This document shows, piece after piece, positions 37,063 to 47,586 of a DNA stretch of 64,000 nucleotides. The translations under genes were made by a program, and so were the position numbers. Each line of letters begins with the position of its first letter. The stretch's first letter is position 1. This stretch comes from Microbulbifer agarilyticus (lineage in GTDB: Bacteria > Pseudomonadota > Gammaproteobacteria > Pseudomonadales > Cellvibrionaceae): the NCBI RefSeq assembly GCF_020171345.1, contig NZ_JAIUZM010000002.1:682001-746000 (forward strand), read 5' to 3'. The notes beneath the pieces are model-generated. The model was not told where the DNA came from and did not search any database. It worked only from the letters and a program-made list of their open reading frames with translations.

Positions 37063-37989
37063 ATGACCAGCACACAGTACCCGACAGGAAAATCCCATCC
37101 CAATCGCCTGATCATCGCGATTTCATCGCGGGTATTGTTTGACCTGCGCGAGAGTCATCAGATTTTCGAAGAGCAGGGCGTCGAGGCGTTTTCTGCCTAC
37201 CAAATTGAACGAGAAAACGATATTTTGCCAAAAGGTGAGGCGTTTTCTCTCGTGGAAAAATTTCTGCAAATCAACGAGCGGCTGCCCGGTGAACCCAGGG
37301 TTGAGGTGATACTGCTATCCCGCAACAGCGCGGATACTGGTCTGCGTGTGTTTAATTCAATTGAACACTATGGGCTAAACATAAGTCGCGCGGCGTTTTG
37401 TAACGGCGGCAGTCCCTATCGCTATATCTCTCCGTTTGGCTGCCACCTTTTTTTGTCGACCGATGGCGAGGATGTCCGCGGAGCGCTGGAGCAGGGGATT
37501 GCCGCGGCGACATTAATCCCGGGAGGCGCACGCCAGCGTGGCGATGAAGTACTGCGCTTTGCGTTTGATGGCGATGCCGTGTTGTTTTCTGATGAGGCGG
37601 AGCAAATCTTCAAGCGCGATGGCCTCGACGCGTTTACTAATGCCGAGCGTGCATCCGCGAAAAAACCCTTACAAGGGGGGCCGTTCAAGGGTTTCCTCGA
37701 GGCGTTGCAGCAGCTGCAGGCCGAATTCGATCCCGAGGATTGCCCAATCCGTACCGCACTCGTTACCGCGCGTTCCGCGCCAGCGCATGAGCGGGTCATT
37801 CGCACACTGCGTGCATGGAATATTCGAATTGATGAGTCCATGTTTCTTGGCGGCCTACCCAAGGGCGAATTCTTGCGGGCGTTCGGTGCCGATGTATTTT
37901 TCGACGATCAGCCGGTGCACTGCGCATCCGCCAGTGCCCATGTCGCCACCGGACATGTCCCGCACGGCATTGCCAATCTGGGAAAATAG
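37063..37989 (+). CDS. Cytosolic 5'-nucleotidase, NT5C1 (cN-I) family
   Basis: 308 residues matching the PF06189 5'-nucleotidase family: LIIAISSRVLFDLRES near the N-terminus, VEVILLSRNSADTGLRVFNSI, FCNGGSPYRYI, RFAFDGDAVLFSDEAE and VFFDDQPVHC. Members dephosphorylate AMP or IMP and related monophosphates in the cytoplasm. It follows the TetR gene by 9 bp, so it is probably coregulated with it. Such genes occur in several marine gammaproteobacteria; a link to the neighbouring TonB receptor is only inference. Confidence 0.85.
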   Translation: MTSTQYPTGKSHPNRLIIAISSRVLFDLRESHQIFEEQGVEAFSAYQIERENDILPKGEAFSLVEKFLQINERLPGEPRVEVILLSRNSADTGLRVFNSIEHYGLNISRAAFCNGGSPYRYISPFGCHLFLSTDGEDVRGALEQGIAAATLIPGGARQRGDEVLRFAFDGDAVLFSDEAEQIFKRDGLDAFTNAERASAKKPLQGGPFKGFLEALQQLQAEFDPEDCPIRTALVTARSAPAHERVIRTLRAWNIRIDESMFLGGLPKGEFLRAFGADVFFDDQPVHCASASAHVATGHVPHGIANLGK

Positions 37990-38165
37990 GCCGTCACCTG
38001 ACACCTTGGCTTTCCCCAACTGCCCGTAATCAGAGAAATTGAACAAGGCTTTGGTCACTTTTTGTAACCATTTGTCACGTTTTCTCTAGCCTTATCACGA
38101 TTAGTTGGCTCCTCATCACTTTCACTGCTATGCTTTTCGCGCATATAGTTGCACAGTTTTTATAA

Positions 38166-39221
<1,056 letters not shown>

Positions 39222-39236
39222 GTCGCAAAACTTGGC

Positions 39237-39263
39237 GCGGCGACACCGGCAATGGGTCGCCGC
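39237..39263. other. Stem-loop between cysB and the CxxC protein gene
   Basis: GCGGCGAC pairs with GTCGCCGC around an 11-base loop, between convergent genes. No T run follows on either strand, so it is only a possible transcription end. Confidence 0.4.
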
Positions 39264-39274
39264 AACAATCGCAA

Positions 39275-39556
39275 TCAGGCTGCCAGTTTGGCCAACACTT
39301 CCTTCGCAAACTTGAAGTACACCGTGTAAACCTCCGGTTCCTTGCCTTCCTCTTCCACCACGAAAAATGGCGCTCGCTGGACATTGAGCTTTTGGGCCAG
39401 TGCCATACCGGCACTTTCTGGGTCACGCTCATCGGCAATCAACGTTTCGTCCAGAAACTTTTCCTGGTCGTTTTCCTTGAGCTTTTGCTCAACGTCGCGG
39501 CATTTCCCGCAAGGGGAGCCATCCGCAAGAATCTTCTTTACCAGCGTAATACGCAT
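39275..39556 (-). CDS. Small thioredoxin-fold protein with GSPCGKC motif
   Basis: 93 residues from ATG 39556 (the frame is open further upstream but the upstream part is rich in arginine and unlikely). MRITLVKKILADGSPCGKCRDVEQKL has the beta-strand then CxxC of a glutaredoxin/thioredoxin-like fold, and QRAPFFVVEE supplies the cis-proline strand. It is presumably a cytoplasmic thiol-disulfide protein; its partner is unknown. Proximity to cysB hints at sulfur or redox metabolism. It lies 166 bp downstream of pabB on the same strand. Confidence 0.75.
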   Translation of the reverse strand: MRITLVKKILADGSPCGKCRDVEQKLKENDQEKFLDETLIADERDPESAGMALAQKLNVQRAPFFVVEEEGKEPEVYTVYFKFAKEVLAKLAA

Positions 39557-39722
39557 GAAACACAGCCTTATTGTGTAGCGCCGTCGCCTCGTGATCTCAT
39601 ATGGCGTTTTCTGGGGCGGGCGGCTCAAATCCAGTGAATCGAATGATTGGCGCGGAATCTAGCAAAGAAGATAAACGGTGGGAAATATCGAAGGGCGATA
39701 ATTCTATAACCGGTGGCGGTAT

Positions 39723-41069
39723 TCAGGAGAAGCGCGCTTCGAGGGTATTGAGCAAGATGCGTACCTTGTCTAGGCACTCGCGGTGCTCAGCTGCGGGGTC
39801 CGAATCCGCCACAATGCCCCCGCCAGCGGCGCAACTGATCTTGCCATTACTTGCGGTAAGGGTGCGAATGGCAATATTCGTGTCCGCGCGCCCACAGCTA
39901 CTGAGATAACCAATACTGCCGCAGTAGGCGCCACGAGGGCTGGCTTCTAGCTCGCGAATAACCTCCATAGCACGACGCTTGGGGGCACCGGTAATCGAAC
40001 CACCGGGGAAGCATGCTGCGAGCACGTCCGCGTACTCAATGTCCTGTGGCAGCTGCCCGTTGATGGTGCTCACCAGATGATGCACATTGGCAAAGCTCTG
40101 TAGCTCGAACAGGTTTGGCACCCGCACACTGCCGCGCTCACAGACTTTACCAAAGTCATTACGCAACAGATCCACGATCATCAGGTTCTCGGCGCGATCT
40201 TTGCGGCTGTCCCGCAATTGCTGCGCGAGTGCCGCATCTTCGGCGGGGGTCTCTCCACGGGGCACAGTGCCCTTAATGGGTTCGGTCTGCAGGAAGCGCC
40301 CATCAGCCAGGATAAACCGCTCAGGTGAAAGGCTAAGCAATTGGCCTTCCGGCAGAGAGAGGTATGCAGAAAATGGACCCGCGGCCGCGTCACGCAATGC
40401 TAAATACGCTGTGAGCGGGTCGCCTTCGTAGGTGGCGTTAAAGCGTTGAGTGAAGTTCGCCTGATAGATATCCCCGGCACGAATGTAGTCGAGGATAGAT
40501 TCGATGCGCCGTGCGTATTCACTGGCGTTATATTCGTGCTGGAAAGATTGTGTGAGCTTGAATGATTCGTGACTTGACGCAGGCTTTTCCCAGTCAATGG
40601 CTTCAAAGCGCTGTTGCAGGTCCTCTTTTTGGTGGCGAGTACACGCCGGATGGAAAACCAGATGGCTCGCGCCCAGCTGGTGATCGACGATCAGCGCCCA
40701 GCTGTACAGGCCAAATGCGCCTGCCGGCAAGGGGGTTGGCCGCACATCGGGGGCCAGGAAATTACAGTTGTTCCCCAGCTCATAGCCAGCAAAGCCGATG
40801 GCGCCGCCACAGAAGGGGATTTGCTGGTCCACTTCCTGTGGTGCCAGTTCACAGAGTAAATCATCGAGTGCCGCGAAGGGGGCCGGGTCGTCCGCATTCA
40901 GGGTCAGCGATGCAATGGGATCTGCGCTAATAATGTCAAACCGTCCGCCACTTGCGCGGGGCTGCCCCGAATCCAGCCAGACCGGGCAGGGTAGGTCGCC
41001 AAGCGCAGCGAAGGCTGCACCGAGGTTTCGGGAATAGGGCAGGGAAATGATCTGCAAAACGTCAACCAA
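39723..41069 (-). CDS. pabB: Aminodeoxychorismate synthase component I
   Basis: 448 residues, chorismate-utilising enzyme family. The N-terminal half contains PCPVWLDSGQP and GGAIGFAGYELG; the C-terminal catalytic core has YIRAGDIYQANFTQRF, PEGQLLSLSPERF, TEPIKGTVPRGETP, ENLMIVDLLRNDFGKV and ACFPGGSITGAPKRRAMEV, including the PIKG lysine typical of PabB rather than TrpE. It makes 4-amino-4-deoxychorismate, the substrate of PabC. The start is uncertain: no ATG is available, and TTG 41069 (or TTG 41057) follows GGAAG. Confidence 0.93.
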   Translation of the reverse strand: MVDVLQIISLPYSRNLGAAFAALGDLPCPVWLDSGQPRASGGRFDIISADPIASLTLNADDPAPFAALDDLLCELAPQEVDQQIPFCGGAIGFAGYELGNNCNFLAPDVRPTPLPAGAFGLYSWALIVDHQLGASHLVFHPACTRHQKEDLQQRFEAIDWEKPASSHESFKLTQSFQHEYNASEYARRIESILDYIRAGDIYQANFTQRFNATYEGDPLTAYLALRDAAAGPFSAYLSLPEGQLLSLSPERFILADGRFLQTEPIKGTVPRGETPAEDAALAQQLRDSRKDRAENLMIVDLLRNDFGKVCERGSVRVPNLFELQSFANVHHLVSTINGQLPQDIEYADVLAACFPGGSITGAPKRRAMEVIRELEASPRGAYCGSIGYLSSCGRADTNIAIRTLTASNGKISCAAGGGIVADSDPAAEHRECLDKVRILLNTLEARFS

Positions 41070-41244
41070 ACTTCCAGGCGGGTTTACCGCGCAGGTTTCT
41101 TTCGAGCAATAGGCATAGCCTTGTGGGCGGCGCTACTTTACTCCAATTTGCCCGCTGAGCCTATCGAAACACTCCTGACGGGGTATTGCGATAGATAGTG
41201 ATACGCTGCGTTAGCTGAGTCCGTTCACTGGGCTCTATGAAAAT

Positions 41245-42129
41245 CTAGCTGATTCTGCGCTCAATTCCCGCCTGCGACATCAGTCGGGTCGCGAGCTCTT
41301 CCACCGACAGCTCTGTCGCATCGAGGTAGGGTATCTGTGCGCGCCGCAGCATTTGTTCGACCTGGCGCACTTCGAATTCGCACTGCTCCGGGGACGCGTA
41401 ACGGCTGTTGGCGCGCCGTTCCTGGCGGATGCTCATCAGGCGGCGGGGGTCGATGGTGAGACCGAAGAGTTTGTGTTGATAGGGGCGCAGGATTTTCGGC
41501 AGGGAGGTGGAGTCCATATCCTCCTCAGTGATCGGATAGTTTGCTGCACGCAACCCGAACTGCAGGGCAAGATACAGGCACGTGGGCGTCTTGCCCGAGC
41601 GCGAAACACCAACGAGGATCACGTCTGCACTTTCAAATTCACGTGTGCGGCGGCCGTCGTCATTATCCATGGCAAAGTGCACGGCATCCATACGTGCGCT
41701 ATAGCGGCTGTCGTTCGAAATGCCGTGGGAAACGCCCACCGTGCGCGCCGGGTTTGCCCCGAACAGGTTTGCCAACGGCGCCAGATAACTCTCAAACACA
41801 TCCAGCATCAGTGCAGAGCTTTCGTGCAGCTGGTTGCGTATCTGGTCTGAAACAATACTGGTAATAATGATCGGCTGAAGGCCGGATTCCTCAGCGGCAC
41901 GCTCTATACGCTGTAGTACCTGATTCACACGCGCCTCGGAGTCCACGTAGGGGACGGTAACTTGCTCAACATGCTGGTCGCGAAACTGTGCAAGCAGACT
42001 GTGCCCAATACCCTCTACCGTAAGACCGGTACCATCTGAAATAAAAAACGCTGTGCGTTTTTTGTTGTTACCAGTTACTGCACTCTGCGCCTGAATAGCA
42101 GATGCATGGCTCGGTGTGGAATCCGTCAT
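41245..42129 (-). CDS. ppsR: PEP synthase regulatory protein (bifunctional kinase/pyrophosphorylase)
   Basis: 294 residues, DUF299 family. FFISDGTGLTVEGIGHSLLAQF near the N-terminus, the P-loop VGVSRSGKTPTCLYLALQFG and GLTIDPRRLMSIRQER are characteristic. PpsR uses ADP to phosphorylate a threonine of PEP synthase and so inactivates it, and reverses this with phosphate. It is divergent from ppsA, the usual arrangement. A 35-residue leader before the first strand is longer than in E. coli. Confidence 0.95.
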   Translation of the reverse strand: MTDSTPSHASAIQAQSAVTGNNKKRTAFFISDGTGLTVEGIGHSLLAQFRDQHVEQVTVPYVDSEARVNQVLQRIERAAEESGLQPIIITSIVSDQIRNQLHESSALMLDVFESYLAPLANLFGANPARTVGVSHGISNDSRYSARMDAVHFAMDNDDGRRTREFESADVILVGVSRSGKTPTCLYLALQFGLRAANYPITEEDMDSTSLPKILRPYQHKLFGLTIDPRRLMSIRQERRANSRYASPEQCEFEVRQVEQMLRRAQIPYLDATELSVEELATRLMSQAGIERRIS

Positions 42130-42375
42130 AATTTTATCTTTGCAAATAAATTGATTGCGATCCCGAAGTCACTCGCAAATTTTTTGCTCTAGGTGAGAAC
42201 GGCTTCGGCCGCCTGTTTATCCAATCATACAACAGTCAATCGATGCTGTGCTTTATGCATACACATACTGATGTAGTCAAAATCCGATTGCACACGCGTG
42301 TCTTGTAGAAAAATTACAACAAATATTGGCGATTTTCAGTGGTATTTGCGGGGTATTATTTACAAAACCCTTCCT

Positions 42376-42381
42376 TATAAT
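42376..42381 (+). promoter_or_regulatory. -10 element of ppsA promoter
   Basis: TATAAT lies 36 bases before the ppsA start. The -35 region (GTATTA at 17 bp) is weak, suggesting activator dependence. I see no clear Cra (FruR) site. Confidence 0.45.
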
Positions 42382-42416
42382 TTGCCGCCAGAAACGCAGT
42401 CTTAGAGGACAGATCA

Positions 42417-44786
42417 TTGACCACTTATACTCTCGATTTCGCGAAACTCGGCATGGCGGACGTCGACAAGGTTGGCGGAAAGAATGCCTCACTAGGTGAA
42501 ATGATCTCCTCATTGTCTGGGGCTGGTGTGAGCGTGCCCGGTGGTTTCGCCACTACCGCAGAGGCATTTCGCGAATTCCTGAGCAGCGCGGATCTGGACA
42601 CACGTATTGCCGAGCGCCTGCAGAACCTGGATGTAGATGATGTCACCGCACTGGCCGCTGCGGGCGAAGAGATACGTCAGTGGCTGCTAGACACGCCATT
42701 CCCCGCACAGCTCGAAAAAGAGATCCGCGAAGGTTACGAGGCTCTGGGCGGCGGCGAGACGGCTGTAGCGGTGCGCTCCTCGGCGACTGCCGAAGATTTG
42801 CCGGACGCTTCGTTCGCCGGCCAGCAGGAGACGTTCCTGAACATCCGCGGTATTGACTCCGTGCTGCAGGCGGTGCGGGAAGTATTCGCCTCTCTGTACA
42901 ACGACCGCGCGATTGCCTACCGGGTACACACTGGCTATGCGGATGTCGGTGTTTACCTCTCCGCCGGAATTCAGCACATGGTGCGTAGTGAAACCGGCGC
43001 TTCGGGCGTGATGTTCACCCTCGACACAGAAAGTGGTTTCCGCGATGTCATCTTCGTCACCGCCGCCTACGGCCTCGGTGAGACAGTGGTGCAGGGTGCG
43101 GTGAACCCGGACGAGTTCTACCTGTACAAGCCGGCGTTGGAAGCGGGCCGCCCGGCCATTTTGCGCCGTAACCGGGGCAGTAAAGCCATCAAAATGGTAT
43201 ATGACGCCAGCGGCGACTGTGGCCGTTCGGTCAAAACCGTGCAGGTCGATGAGGCAGACCGCCTGCGTTTTGCCCTGAATGACGAAGAACTGACGGAGCT
43301 GGCCAATCAGGCGCGTAAAATTGAAGCGCATTACCAGCGTCCGATGGACATTGAGTGGGCAAAAGACGGCGACAGCGGCAAACTGTTTATCGTTCAGGCG
43401 CGCCCGGAGACCGTCCGTTCTCGCGACACCGGTACCAGCATCGAACGCTACAAACTCCAGGAGCGCAGTGAAGTACTGTGCGAGGGGCGTGCCATCGGCC
43501 AGCGTATTGGTGCGGGCCCGGTGCGGGTACTGGACTCCGTTGAAGATATGGCGCAAATGCAAGATGGCGACGTCTTGGTCACCGACATGACGGACCCGGA
43601 TTGGGAACCCGTACTGAAGAAGGCCAGTGCCATCGTCACCAATCGCGGTGGCCGCACTTGCCACGCAGCAATCATTGCGCGCGAACTGGGTATCCCGGCG
43701 GTTGTTGGTTGTGGTGACGCCACCGAAAAGCTGTCCACTGGCACGCCCGTTACCGTGACCTGTGCCGAAGGCGATACGGGTTTCGTGATGTCCGGGCAAT
43801 TGGATTTCGAGCGCTCGCTCACCGAAGTCGCGGATATGCCCGACCTGCCGTTCAAAATCATGCTGAATGTGGGCAACCCGGACCGCGCATTTGCGTTTAG
43901 TAACCTGCCGAACCAGGGAGTTGGTCTCGCGCGCCTGGAGTTCATTTTGAACCGGATGATCGGTATCCACCCGCGTGCACTGCTGGAACTGGACCGTCTG
44001 CCGCAGGAACTGCAGCACACCATTCGCAATCGCATCGGCGGTTACGCATCCCCGGAAGACTTTATTGTCGAAAAACTGGTGGAAGGTATCTCTACGCTTG
44101 CCGCCGCGTTTGCTCCCAACCGCACTATCGTGCGTCTCTCGGACTTCAAGTCCAATGAATATGCACACCTGGTGGGTGGCCAGATGTACGAGCCCAGCGA
44201 AGAAAACCCGATGCTGGGCTTCCGCGGTGCTGCACGTTACCGCTCTAAGGATTTCCGCCAGTGTTTTGCACTTGAGTGTAAGGCGCTGAAGAAGGTCCGT
44301 GACGAGATGGGTCTTACCAATGTGGAAATCATGGTGCCGTTCGTACGCACGCCGGACGAGGCCCGCCAGGTCATCGAGCTGCTGGAACAGAACGGTCTCA
44401 AGCGCGGTGAGAATGGACTGAAAGTCATCATGATGTGTGAACTTCCTTCAAATGCCTTGCTGGCTGAGGATTTTCTGCAGTACTTCGATGGCTTCTCCAT
44501 TGGCTCCAATGACCTGACCCAGTTGACCCTCGGCTTGGACCGCGACTCCGGACTGGTCGCGGAGCTGTTCGATGAGCGTGACCCGGCGGTAAAAATGTTG
44601 CTGTCCCGTGCGATTCAGGCTTGTAAAAAGGCGGGTAAATACGTCGGTATCTGCGGCCAGGGCCCGTCAGACCACAAAGACTTTGCGCAGTGGTTGATGG
44701 ACGAAGGTATTGACAGCGTATCCCTTAACCCGGACACCGCGGTTGATACCTGGCTATACCTCGCCAACCAGAGCGACCCAAAGTAA
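42417..44786 (+). CDS. ppsA: Phosphoenolpyruvate synthase
   Basis: 789 residues from a TTG start, seven bases after AGAGGA. The ATP-binding N-terminal domain ([33 protein letters not shown]) is followed by the swivelling phosphohistidine domain [23 protein letters not shown] and the C-terminal PEP/pyruvate domain with [17 protein letters not shown] and catalytic Cys in [10 protein letters not shown]. It converts pyruvate to PEP with ATP for gluconeogenesis, needed for growth on acetate or fatty acids. A terminator follows. Confidence 0.96.
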   Translation: MTTYTLDFAKLGMADVDKVGGKNASLGEMISSLSGAGVSVPGGFATTAEAFREFLSSADLDTRIAERLQNLDVDDVTALAAAGEEIRQWLLDTPFPAQLEKEIREGYEALGGGETAVAVRSSATAEDLPDASFAGQQETFLNIRGIDSVLQAVREVFASLYNDRAIAYRVHTGYADVGVYLSAGIQHMVRSETGASGVMFTLDTESGFRDVIFVTAAYGLGETVVQGAVNPDEFYLYKPALEAGRPAILRRNRGSKAIKMVYDASGDCGRSVKTVQVDEADRLRFALNDEELTELANQARKIEAHYQRPMDIEWAKDGDSGKLFIVQARPETVRSRDTGTSIERYKLQERSEVLCEGRAIGQRIGAGPVRVLDSVEDMAQMQDGDVLVTDMTDPDWEPVLKKASAIVTNRGGRTCHAAIIARELGIPAVVGCGDATEKLSTGTPVTVTCAEGDTGFVMSGQLDFERSLTEVADMPDLPFKIMLNVGNPDRAFAFSNLPNQGVGLARLEFILNRMIGIHPRALLELDRLPQELQHTIRNRIGGYASPEDFIVEKLVEGISTLAAAFAPNRTIVRLSDFKSNEYAHLVGGQMYEPSEENPMLGFRGAARYRSKDFRQCFALECKALKKVRDEMGLTNVEIMVPFVRTPDEARQVIELLEQNGLKRGENGLKVIMMCELPSNALLAEDFLQYFDGFSIGSNDLTQLTLGLDRDSGLVAELFDERDPAVKMLLSRAIQACKKAGKYVGICGQGPSDHKDFAQWLMDEGIDSVSLNPDTAVDTWLYLANQSDPK

Positions 44787-44852
44787 TTAACTTGATGTAC
44801 CAGCCCTGGTCCATTGCGTGGCTGATTGCGCATTGATTGGGAAATTTCAAGC

Positions 44853-44879
44853 AAAGCGCCTTTTTTAAGGCGCTTTTTT
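44853..44879 (+). terminator. Rho-independent terminator after ppsA
   Basis: AAAGCGCC, an A/T loop, GGCGCTTTTTT. Confidence 0.9.
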
Positions 44880-45169
44880 GTTATTTGCCGTTAGGAAAAT
44901 GTTGCCTGAAAACGGCTAATATTGAATACAGCTGGTGTGGTCATTTCACCGCTTTGGGCTTGTGAAATCACCGTCACGAGTCTAAGTGAATTGCCAAATT
45001 CCATAAAACTGCTATACGCCCGATAAAATCAGTCTAAGCACCCAATTTCACATCAATAGAATCGAAAGAGCTTTCACATAAATGTCATTCGCGACCGTGA
45101 GAGTGATTAATCCAAATCTGTCTATTCGAAGCAGAAGCCAACGATTCAAGTTCTGACTGAGGTGTGATC
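44880..45169 (+). other. Leader region of the L,D-transpeptidase gene
   Basis: Together with the ppsA trailer this is a gap of about 380 bp without genes. It contains a candidate promoter at 44991-45018 and repeated TTTCAC / GTGAAA elements near 44943, 44961, 45050 and 45071, which could be operator half-sites. Confidence 0.4.
44991..45018 (+). promoter_or_regulatory. Candidate promoter of the L,D-transpeptidase gene
   Basis: TTGCCA (44991-44996), 16 bp, TATACG (45013-45018). The match is 4/6 for each hexamer. The predicted transcript would have a leader of about 145 nt. Confidence 0.45.
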
Positions 45170-45853
45170 ATGCTTAGACATTTTCAATTCTCTCCCGACG
45201 ACGATCCTGTAGCCCAATCAAACAACCAACGATGTCGCCAGTACCTGCTTGACCAAACAGGAGGGGATGTAAGTGTTGCCGACGGTGTATCTGTTATTTC
45301 CCGCCGTTTTATCGCCACAGTCATGCTGCTCGTGGGTGGCTTGGTTGGTACTCTCTGGCCTTCCTTTGCGGAAGCGAATAGGGGCGGTAACTGGTTTGAT
45401 GATGCCGCGGCGATGAATTCCTCTGGTGCGCCGTCTATTCGCATCAACTTGAGTGAACAGAAGGCCTACTTCTACAAGGGCGGCCGTTTGGTGGGCTCAT
45501 CGTTCATATCCTCTGGTAAGAAAGGATTTCGTACCGGTACCGGCAAATTCCGTGTACTGGCGAAACGACCAAATCACCGTTCCAGTATCTACGGTAGCTA
45601 CGTCGATCGTAACTCCGGCCGTGTAGTACGTGCGGACGTGGATACACGCAAGCACCGTCGTCCGGCTGGCACCTACTATCGCGGTGCGAAGATGAACCAC
45701 TACATTCGTTTCAATGGTGGTATCGGTCTGCATGCGTCTGGCCATGTACCGCGCTATCCTGCCTCACACGGCTGTGTACGCATGCCTCCGCATATGGCAC
45801 GCAAGTTCTACCAGTATTCTCGTGTAGGTATGCCGGTAACTGTGACTTATTAA
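45170..45853 (+). CDS. L,D-transpeptidase (YkuD domain)
   Basis: 227 residues from ATG 45170, with GAGGTG upstream. A hydrophilic N-terminal stretch of about 45 residues precedes a hydrophobic segment (about 46-66, ending SFAEA), then the YkuD catalytic domain beginning IRINLSEQKAYFYKGG. The active-site signature HASGHVPRYPASHGCVRMP carries the His and catalytic Cys. Such enzymes form 3-3 peptidoglycan crosslinks or attach proteins to the wall in the periplasm. The hydrophobic segment is set far from the N-terminus, so it may be a membrane anchor rather than a cleaved signal. Confidence 0.88.
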   Translation: MLRHFQFSPDDDPVAQSNNQRCRQYLLDQTGGDVSVADGVSVISRRFIATVMLLVGGLVGTLWPSFAEANRGGNWFDDAAAMNSSGAPSIRINLSEQKAYFYKGGRLVGSSFISSGKKGFRTGTGKFRVLAKRPNHRSSIYGSYVDRNSGRVVRADVDTRKHRRPAGTYYRGAKMNHYIRFNGGIGLHASGHVPRYPASHGCVRMPPHMARKFYQYSRVGMPVTVTY

Positions 45854-46071
45854 TGGCACGTTATCGGTAAAGTTTGGCAGCCTGCGCCCGAGCCTGACAT
45901 TCGATGGCAGCGCTTCGGGAATCGGCAGGCCCTGTTGCCGGGTATTATCCATTGCGGTGATACCCGGCATTTTTGTCTGTGCAATGCAGAAGCCTCTACT
46001 TAGCGGTTATGATGTTGTATCAGCGGCCGGGTAACCGGCACGGCGATACAGTTTCATTTTCGGAGCGCACC

Positions 46072-46560
46072 ATGACCAGCAAACACATTTCGACCCCCGA
46101 CCTTTGCGATGAATTTCCTGAACTGATTCAGGTGGTAGAGCCGGGCTTTATCAACTTTGGTGGGCGCGAAACCTTCGGCGGCAGGATCGCCACCATAAAA
46201 TGCTTTGAAGATAATTCGCTGGTGCGTGACCTGGTGGCGGAAGAGGGTGCAGGTCGCGTATTGGTCGTGGACGCGGGTGGTTCAATGCGGCGCGCATGTC
46301 TTGGCGATATGCTGGCGGAAAAGGCCTTGAATAGTAATTGGGAAGGTATCCTCATGTATGGCTGTATCCGTGACGTAGATGAAATTTCTCAACTACAGTT
46401 AGGAGTGCAGGCGCTGGGAAGTCACCCGATGAAGACTGAAAAGAAAGGCATCGGCGAACGCGATGTTGCTGTGACTTTTGGCGGCGTTACCTTTAATCCC
46501 GGAGAGTACTTATACGCTGACAATAACGGTGTGATAGTTTCCCCAAAACCATTGATGTAA
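46072..46560 (+). CDS. rraA: RraA, RNase E activity regulator / demethylmenaquinone methyltransferase-like
   Basis: 162 residues from ATG 46072, the usual RraA length. [58 protein letters not shown] and the end [13 protein letters not shown] are the family's. In E. coli RraA binds the RNase E scaffold and inhibits RNA cleavage; family members also act as HMG/oxaloacetate aldolases. The rne gene is in the same window about 39 kb away. The DMT transporter gene begins 1 bp after its stop. Confidence 0.93.
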   Translation: MTSKHISTPDLCDEFPELIQVVEPGFINFGGRETFGGRIATIKCFEDNSLVRDLVAEEGAGRVLVVDAGGSMRRACLGDMLAEKALNSNWEGILMYGCIRDVDEISQLQLGVQALGSHPMKTEKKGIGERDVAVTFGGVTFNPGEYLYADNNGVIVSPKPLM

Positions 46561-46561
46561 C

Positions 46562-47404
46562 TTGGCAATATCGGATTCACTTTTATTTTCTTTAGTCCTT
46601 CTATCCGCACTTGCTCACGCTGTATGGAACGCAGTCGTTAAACATAGTGGAGAAGCGTTTCTACAGCTCGCAATGATTCGCAGCGTCGGTCTTTTTGCAG
46701 GTATTCTACTGGCGACACAGCTGCCACTGCCTGCAAAGTCCTCATTGATCTTTCTGATTGGCGGCGCGTTATTCCAATACCTCTATTTCTTTCTTCTGTC
46801 GCGTTCTTATCATGCGCTCGATTACGGTACCGCCTATCCCATTGCACGCGGTGTAACGCCGCTGATGGTGGCAAGTGCTGCGCTGGTTTTTCTCGATGAA
46901 TCACTTGAGCCTATGCAGATCATTGGGGTTTTGCTGGTCAGCTGCGGAATTTTTGCCTTAATTATGAAAGAACTGCGGGTAAGTTCTGCTGGAATCTATT
47001 ACTCGCTGGGTACTGGTATCGCTATTACCGGCTACACCACATTGGGCGCTGCTGGGGTACGTACTGTAGAGAACCCCTGGAGTTTCGTTGCCTGGCTCGA
47101 AATTCTTTCCGGTGGCGGGGTAATTGTTGCGGTCCTCTTAACACGTCCGCTAAAGGGTCTGGCATTTGCGCGCGCGAATTTTTTGCGCAGCTCTCTATCC
47201 GGCGTATTGGCGACGAGCGGGTTCGGCATAGCACTTTGGGCAACCTCGCTGATGCCGGTGGCGGCGGTCGCGGCAACACGAGAGGTAAGTATCCTCTTCG
47301 CGTCACTGATCTCTGTGTTTTTGCTGAAAGAGCGCCTTTCTATCCGTCGTGTCTGCGGCGCACTGATTATCTTTTGTGGCATTGGCGCTCTAGCCCTTGC
47401 CTGA
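46562..47404 (+). CDS. DMT-superfamily (EamA) transporter
   Basis: 280 residues from a TTG directly after the rraA stop. About ten hydrophobic helices form two EamA repeats; ALAHAVWNAVVKHSG opens the first and YPIARGVTPLMVASAALVFLDE ends it, and the second closes with VSILFASLISVFLLKERLSIRR. It is an inner-membrane exporter or importer of small metabolites with unknown substrate. The tight spacing implies translational coupling with rraA, though no functional link is known. Confidence 0.85.
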   Translation: MAISDSLLFSLVLLSALAHAVWNAVVKHSGEAFLQLAMIRSVGLFAGILLATQLPLPAKSSLIFLIGGALFQYLYFFLLSRSYHALDYGTAYPIARGVTPLMVASAALVFLDESLEPMQIIGVLLVSCGIFALIMKELRVSSAGIYYSLGTGIAITGYTTLGAAGVRTVENPWSFVAWLEILSGGGVIVAVLLTRPLKGLAFARANFLRSSLSGVLATSGFGIALWATSLMPVAAVAATREVSILFASLISVFLLKERLSIRRVCGALIIFCGIGALALA

Positions 47405-47586
47405 TCGGCGCCAGCACACCGTTCTGAGTATGTCTTTGCCCGTTGTCGGCCGACGGATTGCCTATAGTTTCAATGACTTCCTCGAATGGGGACGAGGCCC
47501 GATGGCGGTATACCCGTCGTCCGGCATAACTCCAGTTCACTAACTCAAGATCACCAAATTGTAACGGCCCTTCCAAAGGACAACTA

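Noticed and set aside
42687..44168. A minus-strand open frame of 493 codons within ppsA
   Set aside because: Shadow of ppsA; no recognisable protein features or ribosome site.
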